Positions 9,537 to 18,072 of a stretch of DNA of 64,000 nt are shown in pieces. The DNA comes from AWTP1-13 sp963770295 (GTDB lineage Bacteria > Pseudomonadota > Alphaproteobacteria > Rhizobiales > Hyphomicrobiaceae). The notes beneath the pieces are model-generated. The model did no database searches. It had not been told where the DNA came from and was given only the letters and a program-made list of their open reading frames with translations. The translations under genes and the position numbers were made by a program. Positions within the stretch are counted from its first letter, which is position 1. Each line of letters starts with the position of its first letter. The DNA is taken from assembly GCA_963770295.1 (NCBI GenBank), contig CAVYPA010000022.1, forward strand, positions 124,001-188,000, given 5' to 3'.

Positions 9537-10097
9537 TCATTCTACCGCCCTCGCCGGTTCGGCAAGTCGGGCCATCGAGTTGGGGTGAAAGACGAGCCGG
9601 TAGGTGCGCACGGCGATCAACATCACAGCCGAAACGTCGCCGAGCCATGCCACCGCGAAAAATGGCCACACGGGTAACCGCAGCTCAAGCGTTTCCAGGT
9701 TGGAGTAGTAGGTGCTGAGCGTCTTGTCGAACAGCGTGTAGGTTTGCACGGCGACGACAAACAGCAGCACCAGGGTCGCGAACACGTCGATGGCGCGTTG
9801 CCACTTGCGTCCGACGTTGGCCCACACTAGATCGACCGTGATGTGGGTGCCGCGATAGGAGGTCGCGGCAATGCCCCAAAAAATCAGGATTCCCAGGAGG
9901 AACTGGCCGAAATTGTAGCTATCGGGAATCGACATGCCGAACGCCCGCAGCAGCACGGTGACAAAGACGTCGGCGGCAACGATGCCGATGAACACCGCGG
10001 CCAGCAGTTCGATGTTGTCGATGAAGCGATCCATGCCGCTGCGCGGCGGTGCCGTTGGTTCAGCTGCGGCGCTGGCATCGGCCTGGCGCTCGGACAT
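9537..10097 (-). CDS. dctQ: TRAP transporter small permease (DctQ)
   Basis: A 186-residue membrane protein with four predicted helices, the normal DctQ size and topology. The ITVDLVWANVG segment is a DctQ hallmark. It pairs with the large permease encoded immediately downstream. It follows dctP after about 70 bases. The N-terminal 20 residues are rich in Ala and Pro and are probably cytoplasmic. Confidence 0.92.
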   Translation of the reverse strand: MSERQADASAAAEPTAPPRSGMDRFIDNIELLAAVFIGIVAADVFVTVLLRAFGMSIPDSYNFGQFLLGILIFWGIAATSYRGTHITVDLVWANVGRKWQRAIDVFATLVLLFVVAVQTYTLFDKTLSTYYSNLETLELRLPVWPFFAVAWLGDVSAVMLIAVRTYRLVFHPNSMARLAEPARAVE

Positions 10098-10168
10098 GGC
10101 GACCCATCTTCATCACAGGGCGGTGGTCAAGCGCCGCCGCCGCTGCGGGTTGTGGCCTCGATGGGACA

Positions 10169-11203
10169 TTAGTAGGCGGCTTGATACTTGCTGAGCGCGG
10201 CCTTGAGCTCCTGCATGATCGCCTCCGGATTACCGCCGATCTTGCGCACGTTGTCGGCCCAGGTGTTGGCCAATGGCTCCGCGGCCTTGCGCCACTCGGC
10301 AAGTTGCTCGCCGGAGATCGAATAGACTTCGTGTGCCGGATCGCTCTTGAGCTTTTGCACGCCGCCATGCTCGAAGTCGGCCCAGGGGCCTGCGACCTTG
10401 CCGGCCCACTCGTTCGTGCAATGGTCATCGATGACCTTCTTTTGCGCGGCGGACATTTGTCCGTACAGCGCCTTGTTGAACACGAAGGCAAAGGTGGTGG
10501 CATAGAGAGGCACGTCCATATGGTATTTCGTCACCTTGTCGATGCCGAATAGCGGGATTGATCCCCATGGAAACGTCACGGCGTCGGCCACGCCCTTTTC
10601 GATGATATCGCGCACCTCCGGCGCACTCGACTGCACGGTGGTGCCACCCAGCATGGTCACAAATGTCGCCATGGTGGCGTGCGCCGGCCGGACCTTCATT
10701 CCCTTCACGTCGCCGGGCACGACGATCTTTCTGCTCCTGGAATGAAAGGTGCCTGGATCGTGCATGAAGGCGAGGCAGAACTTTACGTCCTTCATCTCGC
10801 TATCGGCGTACTTGCGATACCAGGCGTCGAGCGCCTGCGAACCGCCCTTGGCATTGCCGACCAGGAACGGCAGTTCGCCAGCACCAATGATCGGGAACCG
10901 ACCCGGTTGATAACCGGGATTAACATAGGTGAGATCGGCGATGCCGTCGCGCGCCATGTCGTAGTGATCGAAGGCCTTGCCGAGCTGCTGCGCGGGAAAG
11001 ACCTTGTACTTGAGGCTGCCGCCCGAAGCCTTTTCGACGGACGTCCCCCAGTCCTCCAGGGCCTTTTGCAGGGGATGCGAGGGGGGTACCCAGTGCGACA
11101 GCTTGAGCTCGAATGTCTTGTCTTGTGCTTGTGCCTCAAGGGCCGCATTAAAGGTCGCCAAGGCGAACGCAACGGAAAATGCGGCCAACGCGCACTTGCG
11201 CAT
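10169..11203 (-). CDS. dctP: TRAP transporter substrate-binding protein (DctP)
   Basis: A 344-residue periplasmic binding protein of the DctP type. It starts with a clear signal peptide (charged MRKCALA, hydrophobic core, cleavage near EAQAQ). The mature protein begins with the family-like LKLSHWVPPSHPLQ. The RSRKIVVPGDVKGMKVR segment contains the conserved Arg region that binds a substrate carboxylate, and FPWG lies in the usual binding-site region. It has a strong ribosome site, AAGGAGGAGAAC, before ATG 11203. First gene of the dctP-dctQ-dctM-marR operon and divergent from marR-iorA-iorB, which suggests that its ligand is an organic acid linked to the IOR enzyme. Confidence 0.95.
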   Translation of the reverse strand: MRKCALAAFSVAFALATFNAALEAQAQDKTFELKLSHWVPPSHPLQKALEDWGTSVEKASGGSLKYKVFPAQQLGKAFDHYDMARDGIADLTYVNPGYQPGRFPIIGAGELPFLVGNAKGGSQALDAWYRKYADSEMKDVKFCLAFMHDPGTFHSRSRKIVVPGDVKGMKVRPAHATMATFVTMLGGTTVQSSAPEVRDIIEKGVADAVTFPWGSIPLFGIDKVTKYHMDVPLYATTFAFVFNKALYGQMSAAQKKVIDDHCTNEWAGKVAGPWADFEHGGVQKLKSDPAHEVYSISGEQLAEWRKAAEPLANTWADNVRKIGGNPEAIMQELKAALSKYQAAY

Positions 11204-11317
11204 GTTCTCCTCCTTTGTTCGTTCCTCCGCGCACCCCGATCGTGCCGGCAGTTGTTTTTTCTGTTGGCGCGGCGTCGCCGGGCATTCAGCCCCAGGCGCA
11301 GGCGGTTGTAAAGGAGA

Positions 11318-11347
11318 ATAGTCGGAGCTAAAACTATCTACTATCTA
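11318..11347. promoter_or_regulatory. Candidate MarR operator in the dctP/marR divergent region
   Basis: The 261-base gap between the divergent dctP and marR genes contains an inverted repeat, ATAGT-N10-ACTAT (11318-11337), that runs into a perfect tandem heptamer, CTATCTA twice (11334-11347). MarR proteins bind short AT-rich inverted repeats in divergent promoters, so this is the best operator candidate. No clear -35/-10 pair was assigned. Confidence 0.35.
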
Positions 11348-11464
11348 CTGATCGAGCAACGAGCTAGCAGGCGCAATGCACGCAGCCGGCGCTTTGCCCG
11401 ACGCCGGCCCACCCGGCGAACACCGCGCAACGCCGCTGGCAGAGCGCGGCCAGGAGGACGACGC

Positions 11465-11977
11465 ATGGTCGAGCTTGATAACACAGCATCCGTTCCCGTC
11501 GCCTCTCGGCAGCGTGGCGGCAGGAAGAAAAAGGAGCCGGTTACGGGTATCGACTACGGTCCGCTCGCAGATTGGCTGGGGTTCCACTTGCGCCTGGCGC
11601 AGATTGCCTCATTTCAGGCCTTTGCCGCTGAGGCGCAAGAGATCGACCTCAGTCCCGGGCGCTTCGCGCTTCTGATGTTGATCGGCCGCAATCCCGGCAT
11701 CAGCCAGACGACGCTTAGCCGCGCGCACGGCAGCGACAAATCGACCCTTACCCCGGCGCTCAACGATCTGAAGCGGCGCGGCCTAATCACGCGCGGCCGC
11801 TTGAAGAGCGACCGCCGCAGCTATCAACTCGCGCTCACGCCCGCTGGCCATCGGTTGCTTGCTCGCCTGACGGTGTGCGCAACCCGACACGACCAGAATC
11901 TCGACCGTATTGTCGGGTCGCACGATCGCGAGCGTTTCCTGCAGCTCCTGCGCAAGCTCCACACCGAGCTAGGGTGA
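11465..11977 (+). CDS. MarR-family transcriptional regulator (2)
   Basis: A 170-residue MarR regulator with the canonical winged helix: SQTTLSRAHGSDKSTLTPALNDLKRRGLI, then the wing KSDRRSYQLALT. AGGAGG lies seven bases upstream of the ATG. It is the first gene of a tight plus-strand operon with iorA (7-base gap) and iorB, and is divergent from dctP. The usual arrangement would be autorepression and control of both divergent promoters, relieved by an aromatic or aryl-acid ligand. That is an inference from family behaviour and position. Confidence 0.92.
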   Translation: MVELDNTASVPVASRQRGGRKKKEPVTGIDYGPLADWLGFHLRLAQIASFQAFAAEAQEIDLSPGRFALLMLIGRNPGISQTTLSRAHGSDKSTLTPALNDLKRRGLITRGRLKSDRRSYQLALTPAGHRLLARLTVCATRHDQNLDRIVGSHDRERFLQLLRKLHTELG

Positions 11978-11984
11978 GGTCGGC

Positions 11985-14138
11985 ATGGCCGAAGTCTCCT
12001 TCCAGCGGGAAATTGCAAGCCTTCGCCTGCGCGACGGCGACACCTTCTACGGTGAAGGCATTCTAGCCGTAACCAAGGCCTTGCTGCAGTCGGGCGTAGC
12101 CTACGTCGGCGGCTACCAAGGTGCGCCGGTCAGCCATTTGCTCGACGTGCTGGTGCAGTCCGAAGACCTGTTGGGTGAGCTCGGTATCCATTTGGAAACC
12201 TGCACCAACGAGGCCGCGGCGGCTGCCATGCTCGGCGCCTCGATCAACTATCCCTTGCGCGGTGCGGTGACCTGGAAGTCGATTGTCGGCACCAACGTCG
12301 CGGCCGATGCCCTTTCCAACTTGGCCTCGCCCGGGGTCTTGGGCGGTGCGCTGATTGTCGTCGGCGAGGATTACGGCGAGGGTGCCAGCGTGATTCAAGA
12401 GCGAACGCACGCCATGGCCCTCAAGTCGTCGCTGTGGCTGGTAGATCCGCGCCCCGACTTGCCAGTCCTGGTGCGCGCCGTCGAGGAGAGCTTCGCGCTC
12501 TCGGAAGCCTCCAACACACCCGTGATCTTGGAGCTGCGCATTCGTGCGTGTCATGTGTACGGCAGCTTTCCCGCCAAGACGAACGTGGCGGCCGCGTACT
12601 CAACCCGGCACCGGCTTGCGCCCGCCGCATTCAAATACGAACGGCTGAGCCATCCGCCCGTTACCTTCCAGCAGGAAGCCGACAAGGTGGCCCGCCGGTT
12701 GCCAGCGGCGCAGAAGTTCATCGTCGAGCGCCAGCTGAATGAGCGGATGGGACCGTCGGAAGGCGACCTTGGCATCATCGTGCAGGGCGGCTTGTTCAAC
12801 GTCCTCAATGGCCGTCTCGAGCTCGCCGGCCTCAGCGACGTCTACGGCAGCGTATCGCTACCGCTGTTGGTACTCAATGTGGTGCATCCGCTAGTGCCCC
12901 AAGAGGTCGCCAGCTTCTGCGCCGGCAAAAAGGCCGTGCTTGTCGTCGAAGAAGGCGGCCCCGATTTTATCGAGCAGGCGGTCGGCCAGATTTTGCGCAA
13001 GTCCGACCTTGCCACCAGGCTGCACGGCAAAGACGTCTTGCCGATGGCGGGCGAATATACCCCGGCGGTGGTCGGCAGGGGGCTCGCCGCTTTTCTGCGC
13101 CGCTATGCTTTAGCGGCGCCGGTGCTTGAGCATTGGCTCGGCGCGATCGATGCCCGGCGGGCGGAGGTTGACCGCTTGCTCGGCGGTGCCTTGCCCGCGC
13201 GCCCGCCGACGTTTTGCACCGGCTGCCCGGAGCGCCCGGTGTTTTCGGCCATGAAGCTGTTGCGGCGGGAATTGGGGCCAGTGCATGTCGCCGCCGACAT
13301 CGGTTGCCACGCGTTCGCGACCTTCGCGCCTTTCAGCCAGGGCAACTCGATTCTGGGCTATGGCATGTCGCTCGCCTCGGCCGCGGCGGTTTCTGGCACG
13401 CAGCTCGAGCGTCCGATCAGCGTCATGGGTGACGGCGGCTTTTGGCATAACGGCCTTTTGACCGGCGTCGCCGGCGCAGTGTTCAACAACGACGACACCG
13501 TCTTGGTGGTGATGAACAACGGCTATTCCAGCGCCACAGGTCAGCAGGACATTCTCTCCAGCAAGGAAGAGAAGGACGGGCGCGGCAAGGGCCTCGATAT
13601 CGAGGCGACGCTCAAAAGCGTGGGGGTGCGCTGGATCAAACGGGTGCACACCTACGGCGTCAAATCCGTGGTCGGCACCCTGCGCGAGGCTATGCGGACG
13701 GGGCAGAAGGGTCTCAAGGTCATCATTGCGGACGGCGAGTGCCAGCTCGCGCGTCAACGCCGACTGCGGCCTGAGTGGGCGCGGCTCGCCGGCGCCGGCA
13801 AGCGCGTGGTGCGCACGCGCTTTTGGGTCGACCCTGAGGTGTGCACCGGCGATCATTCGTGCATCCGCCTCTCCGGCTGCCCGTCGCTCACGGTCAAACC
13901 AAACGAGGATCCGCTCCGTACCGATCCCGTGGCGCACGTCAATAACGACTGCGTCGGTTGCGGCTTATGCGGTGAGGTCGCGCATGCGGCGCAGCTGTGT
14001 CCGTCGTTTGCGCAGATCGACATCATCCAGAACCCAACTTGGTGGGATCGGCTGCGGTGGCGTACTTTCGCCGCCCTTGTGCGCCGCATCGGCGGCCGGG
14101 CAAGCCGTCAGGCCGCGGCCGTCGTGCCCGCCGAGTGA
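11985..14138 (+). CDS. iorA: Indolepyruvate ferredoxin oxidoreductase, alpha subunit
   Basis: A 717-residue thiamine-diphosphate enzyme subunit that oxidatively decarboxylates aryl 2-oxoacids (indolepyruvate, phenylpyruvate) to acyl-CoA with ferredoxin as acceptor. The N-terminal pyrimidine-binding domain has the GYQGAPVSHLLD motif. The central TPP domain has GCPERPVFSAMK, then MGDGGFWHNG with the downstream Asn pair, a typical TPP/Mg motif. The C-terminus carries two iron-sulfur clusters, including CVGCGLCGEVAHAAQLCPSF. The cytosolic partner is IorB, encoded immediately downstream. The start has GGTGAGG upstream. The TRAP operon opposite may supply a related acid. Confidence 0.93.
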   Translation: MAEVSFQREIASLRLRDGDTFYGEGILAVTKALLQSGVAYVGGYQGAPVSHLLDVLVQSEDLLGELGIHLETCTNEAAAAAMLGASINYPLRGAVTWKSIVGTNVAADALSNLASPGVLGGALIVVGEDYGEGASVIQERTHAMALKSSLWLVDPRPDLPVLVRAVEESFALSEASNTPVILELRIRACHVYGSFPAKTNVAAAYSTRHRLAPAAFKYERLSHPPVTFQQEADKVARRLPAAQKFIVERQLNERMGPSEGDLGIIVQGGLFNVLNGRLELAGLSDVYGSVSLPLLVLNVVHPLVPQEVASFCAGKKAVLVVEEGGPDFIEQAVGQILRKSDLATRLHGKDVLPMAGEYTPAVVGRGLAAFLRRYALAAPVLEHWLGAIDARRAEVDRLLGGALPARPPTFCTGCPERPVFSAMKLLRRELGPVHVAADIGCHAFATFAPFSQGNSILGYGMSLASAAAVSGTQLERPISVMGDGGFWHNGLLTGVAGAVFNNDDTVLVVMNNGYSSATGQQDILSSKEEKDGRGKGLDIEATLKSVGVRWIKRVHTYGVKSVVGTLREAMRTGQKGLKVIIADGECQLARQRRLRPEWARLAGAGKRVVRTRFWVDPEVCTGDHSCIRLSGCPSLTVKPNEDPLRTDPVAHVNNDCVGCGLCGEVAHAAQLCPSFAQIDIIQNPTWWDRLRWRTFAALVRRIGGRASRQAAAVVPAE

Positions 14139-14143
14139 GCACC

Positions 14144-15676
14144 ATGGGCGAGTCGAGACCGATCAAGCTGCTGCTCGCCGCCCTCGGAGGCGAAGGCGGG
14201 CACGTCTTGGCGTCTTGGCTGCACGATGCCGCCATCGCCAGTGGACACTACGCGCAGGGAACGTTTATTCCCGGTGTGGCACAGCGCACGGGCGCGACCA
14301 CCTATTATCTTGAAATCGTGCCGGGGGCGGCCGTGCGCCATACCACGGGGCAACGACGTCCGGTGCTGGCGTTGAACGCGGCGCCTGGCGAAGTCGACGT
14401 CATGGTTGCCAGTGAGCTGCTGGAGGCGACGCGCGCAATCCAGGCCGGGTTTGTCACACCGGAGCGGACAACGCTGATTGCCTCGTGTGCGCGCGTGTTC
14501 ACCGTCGACGAGAAGTCAGCCATGACCGACGGCCGGCTCGACCCGGCAGGCCTGCGCGAGGTTGCCCGCAGCTGTGCTCAACGCCTGATCATTGCCGACT
14601 ACACGGCGGTGGCAGCCAAAGCCAAGAGCTTGCCCAACGCCGTGCTGCTGGGCGCGCTCGCCGGCGCTGGCGTGCTGCCGATAGCGTTCGACGATTATCG
14701 CAATGCCATCCGCCGCCATGGCAAGTCCGTCGATGTCAACCTGCGCGGCTTCGAAGCCGGCTTGGCCACGGTGACGGCGCCCTCGGTGGGTGAGACGCCG
14801 CGGCCTGAGCCGGCCGAGCCGGAATTGGTGATGGGCGGGAGCCAGGCTGGGCTACGGACTGAGGCGGCACTAACGCCATTTCCCGCCGAAGCGCACGCCG
14901 TGCTCGCGAGTGCCGTCGCACGCTTGAGCGACTATCAGGATGCGGCCTATGCCCGGCTCTACCTCGAGCGGGTCGGCGCCTTTGTCAGCCGCTGCGGTAG
15001 CGATGGGGCGTTCATTCGCGAGCTGGCGCGCTACTTGGCTTTGCGCATGAGCGTCGAGGACGTGATCCGCGTAGCTCAGCTCAAACTGCGCGCCGTGCGG
15101 CTTGAACGCCTGCGCCGCGAGTTGCGTGCCGGCGTCGGCGACATCATCGAGGTGACCGAATACTTGAAACCTGGTGCCGAAGAGGTGCTGGGCCTGCTGC
15201 CGCCCCGCTTGGGGCGGTGGCTGCTGGCCCATGTTCGCCGCGATCTGAGCTGGTCGTTGAAGGTACGCAGCACGCGCTTATCCGGCTTTGTGCGGCTGTG
15301 GGCCCTGGCTGCCCTGAAACGGTGGCGCCCGCGCACGCTCAAGTTTGCCGAGGAAGAGGCCTGGGTGCGGCGGTGGCTTGAGCTCGTGGACCGCGTGTAT
15401 GCCGTCGATCCGCTCGCCGCGCGCGAGGTGGTGGCAACCGCCGGGTTGGTCAGAGGCTACGCCGAAACCTATAAGCGCGGCCAGGCGAACTGGACGCGGA
15501 TTGCGACCGCAGTCATCGAACCGGCGCTGGCGGGCCGGCTGGTGGGCGTTGCCTTCGCCGATGCAGTGCTGCAGGCGCGGCTGGCGGCGAGCAAGGATCC
15601 CGAAGGAGAAGCGCTGGCGCGGACCATCGAGGCCATTCATGTCGGGCCGGCGCGCAGGCTGGCCGCGCAATCTTGA
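14144..15676 (+). CDS. iorB: Indolepyruvate oxidoreductase beta subunit, long form
   Basis: A protein of about 510 residues. The N-terminal part (about 190 residues) is the gamma-type domain of 2-oxoacid:ferredoxin oxidoreductases, with GGEGGHVLASWL and GVAQRTGATTYY. The remainder is an extra helical C-terminal domain found in long IorB homologues, absent from the short archaeal subunit. It starts five bases after iorA (ATG 14144; an in-frame GTG at 14135 would overlap iorA). The two subunits should form the active oxidoreductase. The function of the C-terminal domain is not known to me. Confidence 0.9.
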   Translation: MGESRPIKLLLAALGGEGGHVLASWLHDAAIASGHYAQGTFIPGVAQRTGATTYYLEIVPGAAVRHTTGQRRPVLALNAAPGEVDVMVASELLEATRAIQAGFVTPERTTLIASCARVFTVDEKSAMTDGRLDPAGLREVARSCAQRLIIADYTAVAAKAKSLPNAVLLGALAGAGVLPIAFDDYRNAIRRHGKSVDVNLRGFEAGLATVTAPSVGETPRPEPAEPELVMGGSQAGLRTEAALTPFPAEAHAVLASAVARLSDYQDAAYARLYLERVGAFVSRCGSDGAFIRELARYLALRMSVEDVIRVAQLKLRAVRLERLRRELRAGVGDIIEVTEYLKPGAEEVLGLLPPRLGRWLLAHVRRDLSWSLKVRSTRLSGFVRLWALAALKRWRPRTLKFAEEEAWVRRWLELVDRVYAVDPLAAREVVATAGLVRGYAETYKRGQANWTRIATAVIEPALAGRLVGVAFADAVLQARLAASKDPEGEALARTIEAIHVGPARRLAAQS

Positions 15677-16184
15677 GCTTAGACCTCAAGGTGGCGCGTG
15701 CCGCCAGAAGGTTGGCCGAGATGGTGCCCGACGGAACGCTGGCGTGCCTCGGCCTGGAATATTTCTGCTTTGAGGGTGGCGGCCTGTGGACCTCGTCGGA
15801 CGCCGAATTGATCGCCAAGCAGGATCTGGCCGTGATCGGTTTGGTGCACGAGGACGAGGTCAAAGACGGCTGCGTCGTGCGTCAGAAGGCCTATCCCGTC
15901 TACGACGATGGCAACAAAGCCAACGTCGAGGCCATTCGTTTCGAGCTTGCGCAGAAGTACCCAACGTTGCATCTCGTCGGCGCAACGGCATGCACAAGTA
16001 CAACAACCAAGACCAGGCGATGATGACGAGCATGCTGGCGGTGAAGAACAGTCTTGCCGATACGCCGATCGATGACGCATGGAACATCAACGAGGACGCC
16101 GAATATCACGGGGCGGATAAGGCCGAAGCGCAGGCAGCCCTCAAAAGCCTGCGGCTGGTGCCGCGCCGCATCGGCGCGGGTTGA
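15673..16184 (+). pseudogene. C-terminal remnant of an NAD(P)/FAD-dependent oxidoreductase (amine oxidase-like), frameshifted
   Basis: From about 15715 the translation reads like the C-terminal end of the protoporphyrinogen-oxidase/UDP-galactopyranose-mutase-like FAD oxidoreductases: MVPDGTLACLGLEYFCFEGG, then DGCVVRQKAYPVYDDG. Near 15980 the frame breaks: the expected LVGRNGMHKYNNQDQAM continues only in another frame, as MHKYNNQDQAMMTS and onward to 16184. Restoring one missing base (GGCGC for GGCCGC) repairs it. The roughly 400-residue N-terminal part of the enzyme, with its Rossmann motif, is missing, and the fragment abuts iorB. This is a doubly damaged relic. Confidence 0.8.
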
Positions 16185-16188
16185 GGTC

Positions 16189-16578
16189 ATGCGGCCCCAT
16201 GAGTGGCGCGCGCTACTGGCGCAACTGTCGCGCTACTGGATCGTCAGCGGGTTGGCGATGGCCCTCGATTGGACCATTTTTTTGACTCTCATCGGCGCCG
16301 CATTGCGACCAGCGGCGGCAGGCGCGCTCGGATATTTGCGGGATTAGGCGTGCACTATGTGCTGTCCGTGCGCTTTGTCTTCGACGTGGCCGCGAGCAAA
16401 AGGGCGCCGCCCGACTGTTCACGGAGTTCGCCTTGAGCGGGCTTGGCGGTGTCGGGCGGCAGCGTTGCCATCGCTACAGGGGTGTTGGGGCTCGGCGCGG
16501 TGCTCGGCAGCCATGAGCATCAGCTTCGTGGTCGTCTATAGCCTCAGGCGCGGCGTCGTGTTTGCCTGTTGCGCCTGA
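16189..16578 (+). pseudogene. GtrA-like membrane protein, broken by several frameshifts
   Basis: The first frame (ATG 16189) gives SRYWIVSGLAMALDWTIFL, the start of GtrA-family proteins, which are four-helix membrane proteins linked to glycosyl-lipid translocation. It stops at GALGYLRD (stop ending 16347). The next expected piece, GVHYVLSVRFVFDVAAS, is in a second frame. The following pieces, KGAARLFTEFALSGLGG and VAIATGVLGLGAVLGS, and the final SISFVVVYSLRRGVVF, are spread over other frames. At least three indels are needed to rebuild a protein of about 130 residues, so this gene is dead. It directly follows the oxidoreductase relic. Confidence 0.75.
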
Positions 16579-16980
16579 GTGGCAAAGGGAGAGCCGCAAG
16601 GGAGCGCCATAGGTGAGCAGCGCAGAGGGGTCGGCTGCGGGGATCGCCCTTTTTTCAGGTTGTCTCAAACGCGCCGTCGAGCCGATGGCGCGCGCTGGCT
16701 CGAGCCTGGGGGTGTAGAAGCCCCACTCTTTTAGATCCTTTGGGGTCAGTCCGCGCCGGCGTCCGGCGTGGGCTGGCCTTGAGCGCGGCGCCGGGCGGGC
16801 ATGCGAGGATACGCCCCTTTGCCTGTCAACCCCAATTCTTTCAAAGGCTTCCCAGGCGTTTTGCCGTTCCGTTCATGAACTATTGGGACTACGACCCCGC
16901 CTTGGCCATGTTCGCGCCCAGATGGCGGCGAAATGCTGGGCAATGTATGAACGCATACGTTCTTTCACTAGGAGGCAGTA
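16579..16980. other. Intergenic stretch without a recognised gene
   Basis: About 400 bases between the GtrA relic and the next secreted protein. No reading frame with recognisable similarity was found on either strand. Near the end, GTATG-AACG-CATAC and the overlapping GAACG-CATA-CGTTC (16945-16962) can form alternative short hairpins just before the AGGAGG ribosome site of the next gene. No clear promoter was assigned. Confidence 0.5.
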
Positions 16981-17763
16981 ATGCAGTTGCGACGGGGCGC
17001 CCTTTTGGCTGCGGCGCTAGTATTCACGGGGATGATGGCGAGCGACGCCTTTGCCCAGCGCCGAGATAGCGATTGGGTGGACCTCGGATGTCAGACGGTT
17101 TCATTCCGTGTGGATCGTGATGTCTTGCGCGTCGGGCGACGCGATGGCCGCTTCGGTGCCATTCGCCTGCACGCGCGAGGCGGCGATGTTGAAATGCTCG
17201 ACCTCAGGGTGGTGTACGCCAACGGGCAACCCGACGACATTCCTGTGCGCCGTGTACTCAGGCGCGGCGATCGCACAAACCCGCTCGACTTACGCGGCAG
17301 TGACCGCTTTATCGATCGCATCGAAATGGTCTATCGCGCGGTGCCGAATTTCCGCGGCCGGGAGGCGGTCGTTTGTGTGGAAGGCCTGGCCCATGCAGCC
17401 CCACCGCCACCGCCGCCGCCACCACCGCCGAGCGCCGGCGCCTGGGTCGAACTCGGTTGCAAGCAGGTTGCCTTGTTCGGCAGGGATCGCGACGCCATTC
17501 CGGTTGGGCGCCGCGAGGGTCGCTTCAAAGCCATCCGCTTGCACGTGCGCGGCGCCGACGTCGAGATGCTGGATCTGAAAGTCATCTACGCCAACGGCGA
17601 ACCCGACGACATTCCGGTGCGCCACGTCATTCGGCAGGGAGAACGGACGCGCCCCCTCGACCTTAGGGGCTGGGAGCGGAGCATCAATCGCGTCGACATG
17701 GTCTATCGCACAATCCCCAATTTCAAGGGCCTGGCTCGCGTCTGCGTCGAGGGCTTGCAGTAG
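16981..17763 (+). CDS. Secreted protein with two DUF2541-like repeats joined by a polyproline linker
   Basis: A 260-residue protein with a signal peptide (about residues 1-26, cleavage near AFAQ). The mature part consists of two homologous units of about 105 residues (W32-138 and W155-258). Each reads W-V-x-L-G-C, RD-x-x-VGRR-x-GRF-x-AIRLH, a DIPVR segment, then a DLRG and YR-x-x-PNF pattern. A run of ten prolines (141-150) links them. The repeat resembles the small periplasmic DUF2541 family as I recall it; the function is unknown. Each unit has two cysteines that could pair. A ribosome site (AGGAGG) sits six bases before the ATG. The protein is probably periplasmic. Confidence 0.75.
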   Translation: MQLRRGALLAAALVFTGMMASDAFAQRRDSDWVDLGCQTVSFRVDRDVLRVGRRDGRFGAIRLHARGGDVEMLDLRVVYANGQPDDIPVRRVLRRGDRTNPLDLRGSDRFIDRIEMVYRAVPNFRGREAVVCVEGLAHAAPPPPPPPPPPSAGAWVELGCKQVALFGRDRDAIPVGRREGRFKAIRLHVRGADVEMLDLKVIYANGEPDDIPVRHVIRQGERTRPLDLRGWERSINRVDMVYRTIPNFKGLARVCVEGLQ

Positions 17764-17795
17764 TTCACAGGCCTCAACCCCAATTGCGCAATAGA

Positions 17796-17818
17796 GAAGG
17801 GCCGTTTTCCGGCCCTTC
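17796..17818 (+). terminator. Rho-independent terminator after the repeat protein
   Basis: A perfect nine-base-pair stem (GAAGGGCCG / CGGCCCTTC) with a five-base loop lies 33 bases after the stop codon. The following tract is only moderately T-rich. The position fits termination of the upstream secreted-protein gene. Confidence 0.7.
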
Positions 17819-18072
17819 CTGTTTATGTGCCACCCTCCCACCACGGCTCGCGGGCGCGCACAAACCGAGCCCGATTGCCCCGCGGTCTTGGGTCGAGCGG
17901 TGCGGCTCCTGACCCAAACGAACCGGCGCGTCGCAAGGCTGAGGACCTACCAACGCTCGGGCTAAGGCTGCGCCGCGTGCGACCGACGGCGACGGGCCGT
18001 CGGGGGGAGGTGCGTTAAGGGCTGGCAAACAGCCGATTGGGTTCTGGCTGTTGGCTCAACCCGGAGATGCTC

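Noticed and set aside
13110..13937. A 275-codon minus-strand frame opposite iorA
   Set aside because: It is an antisense shadow of the TPP domain with no recognisable features.
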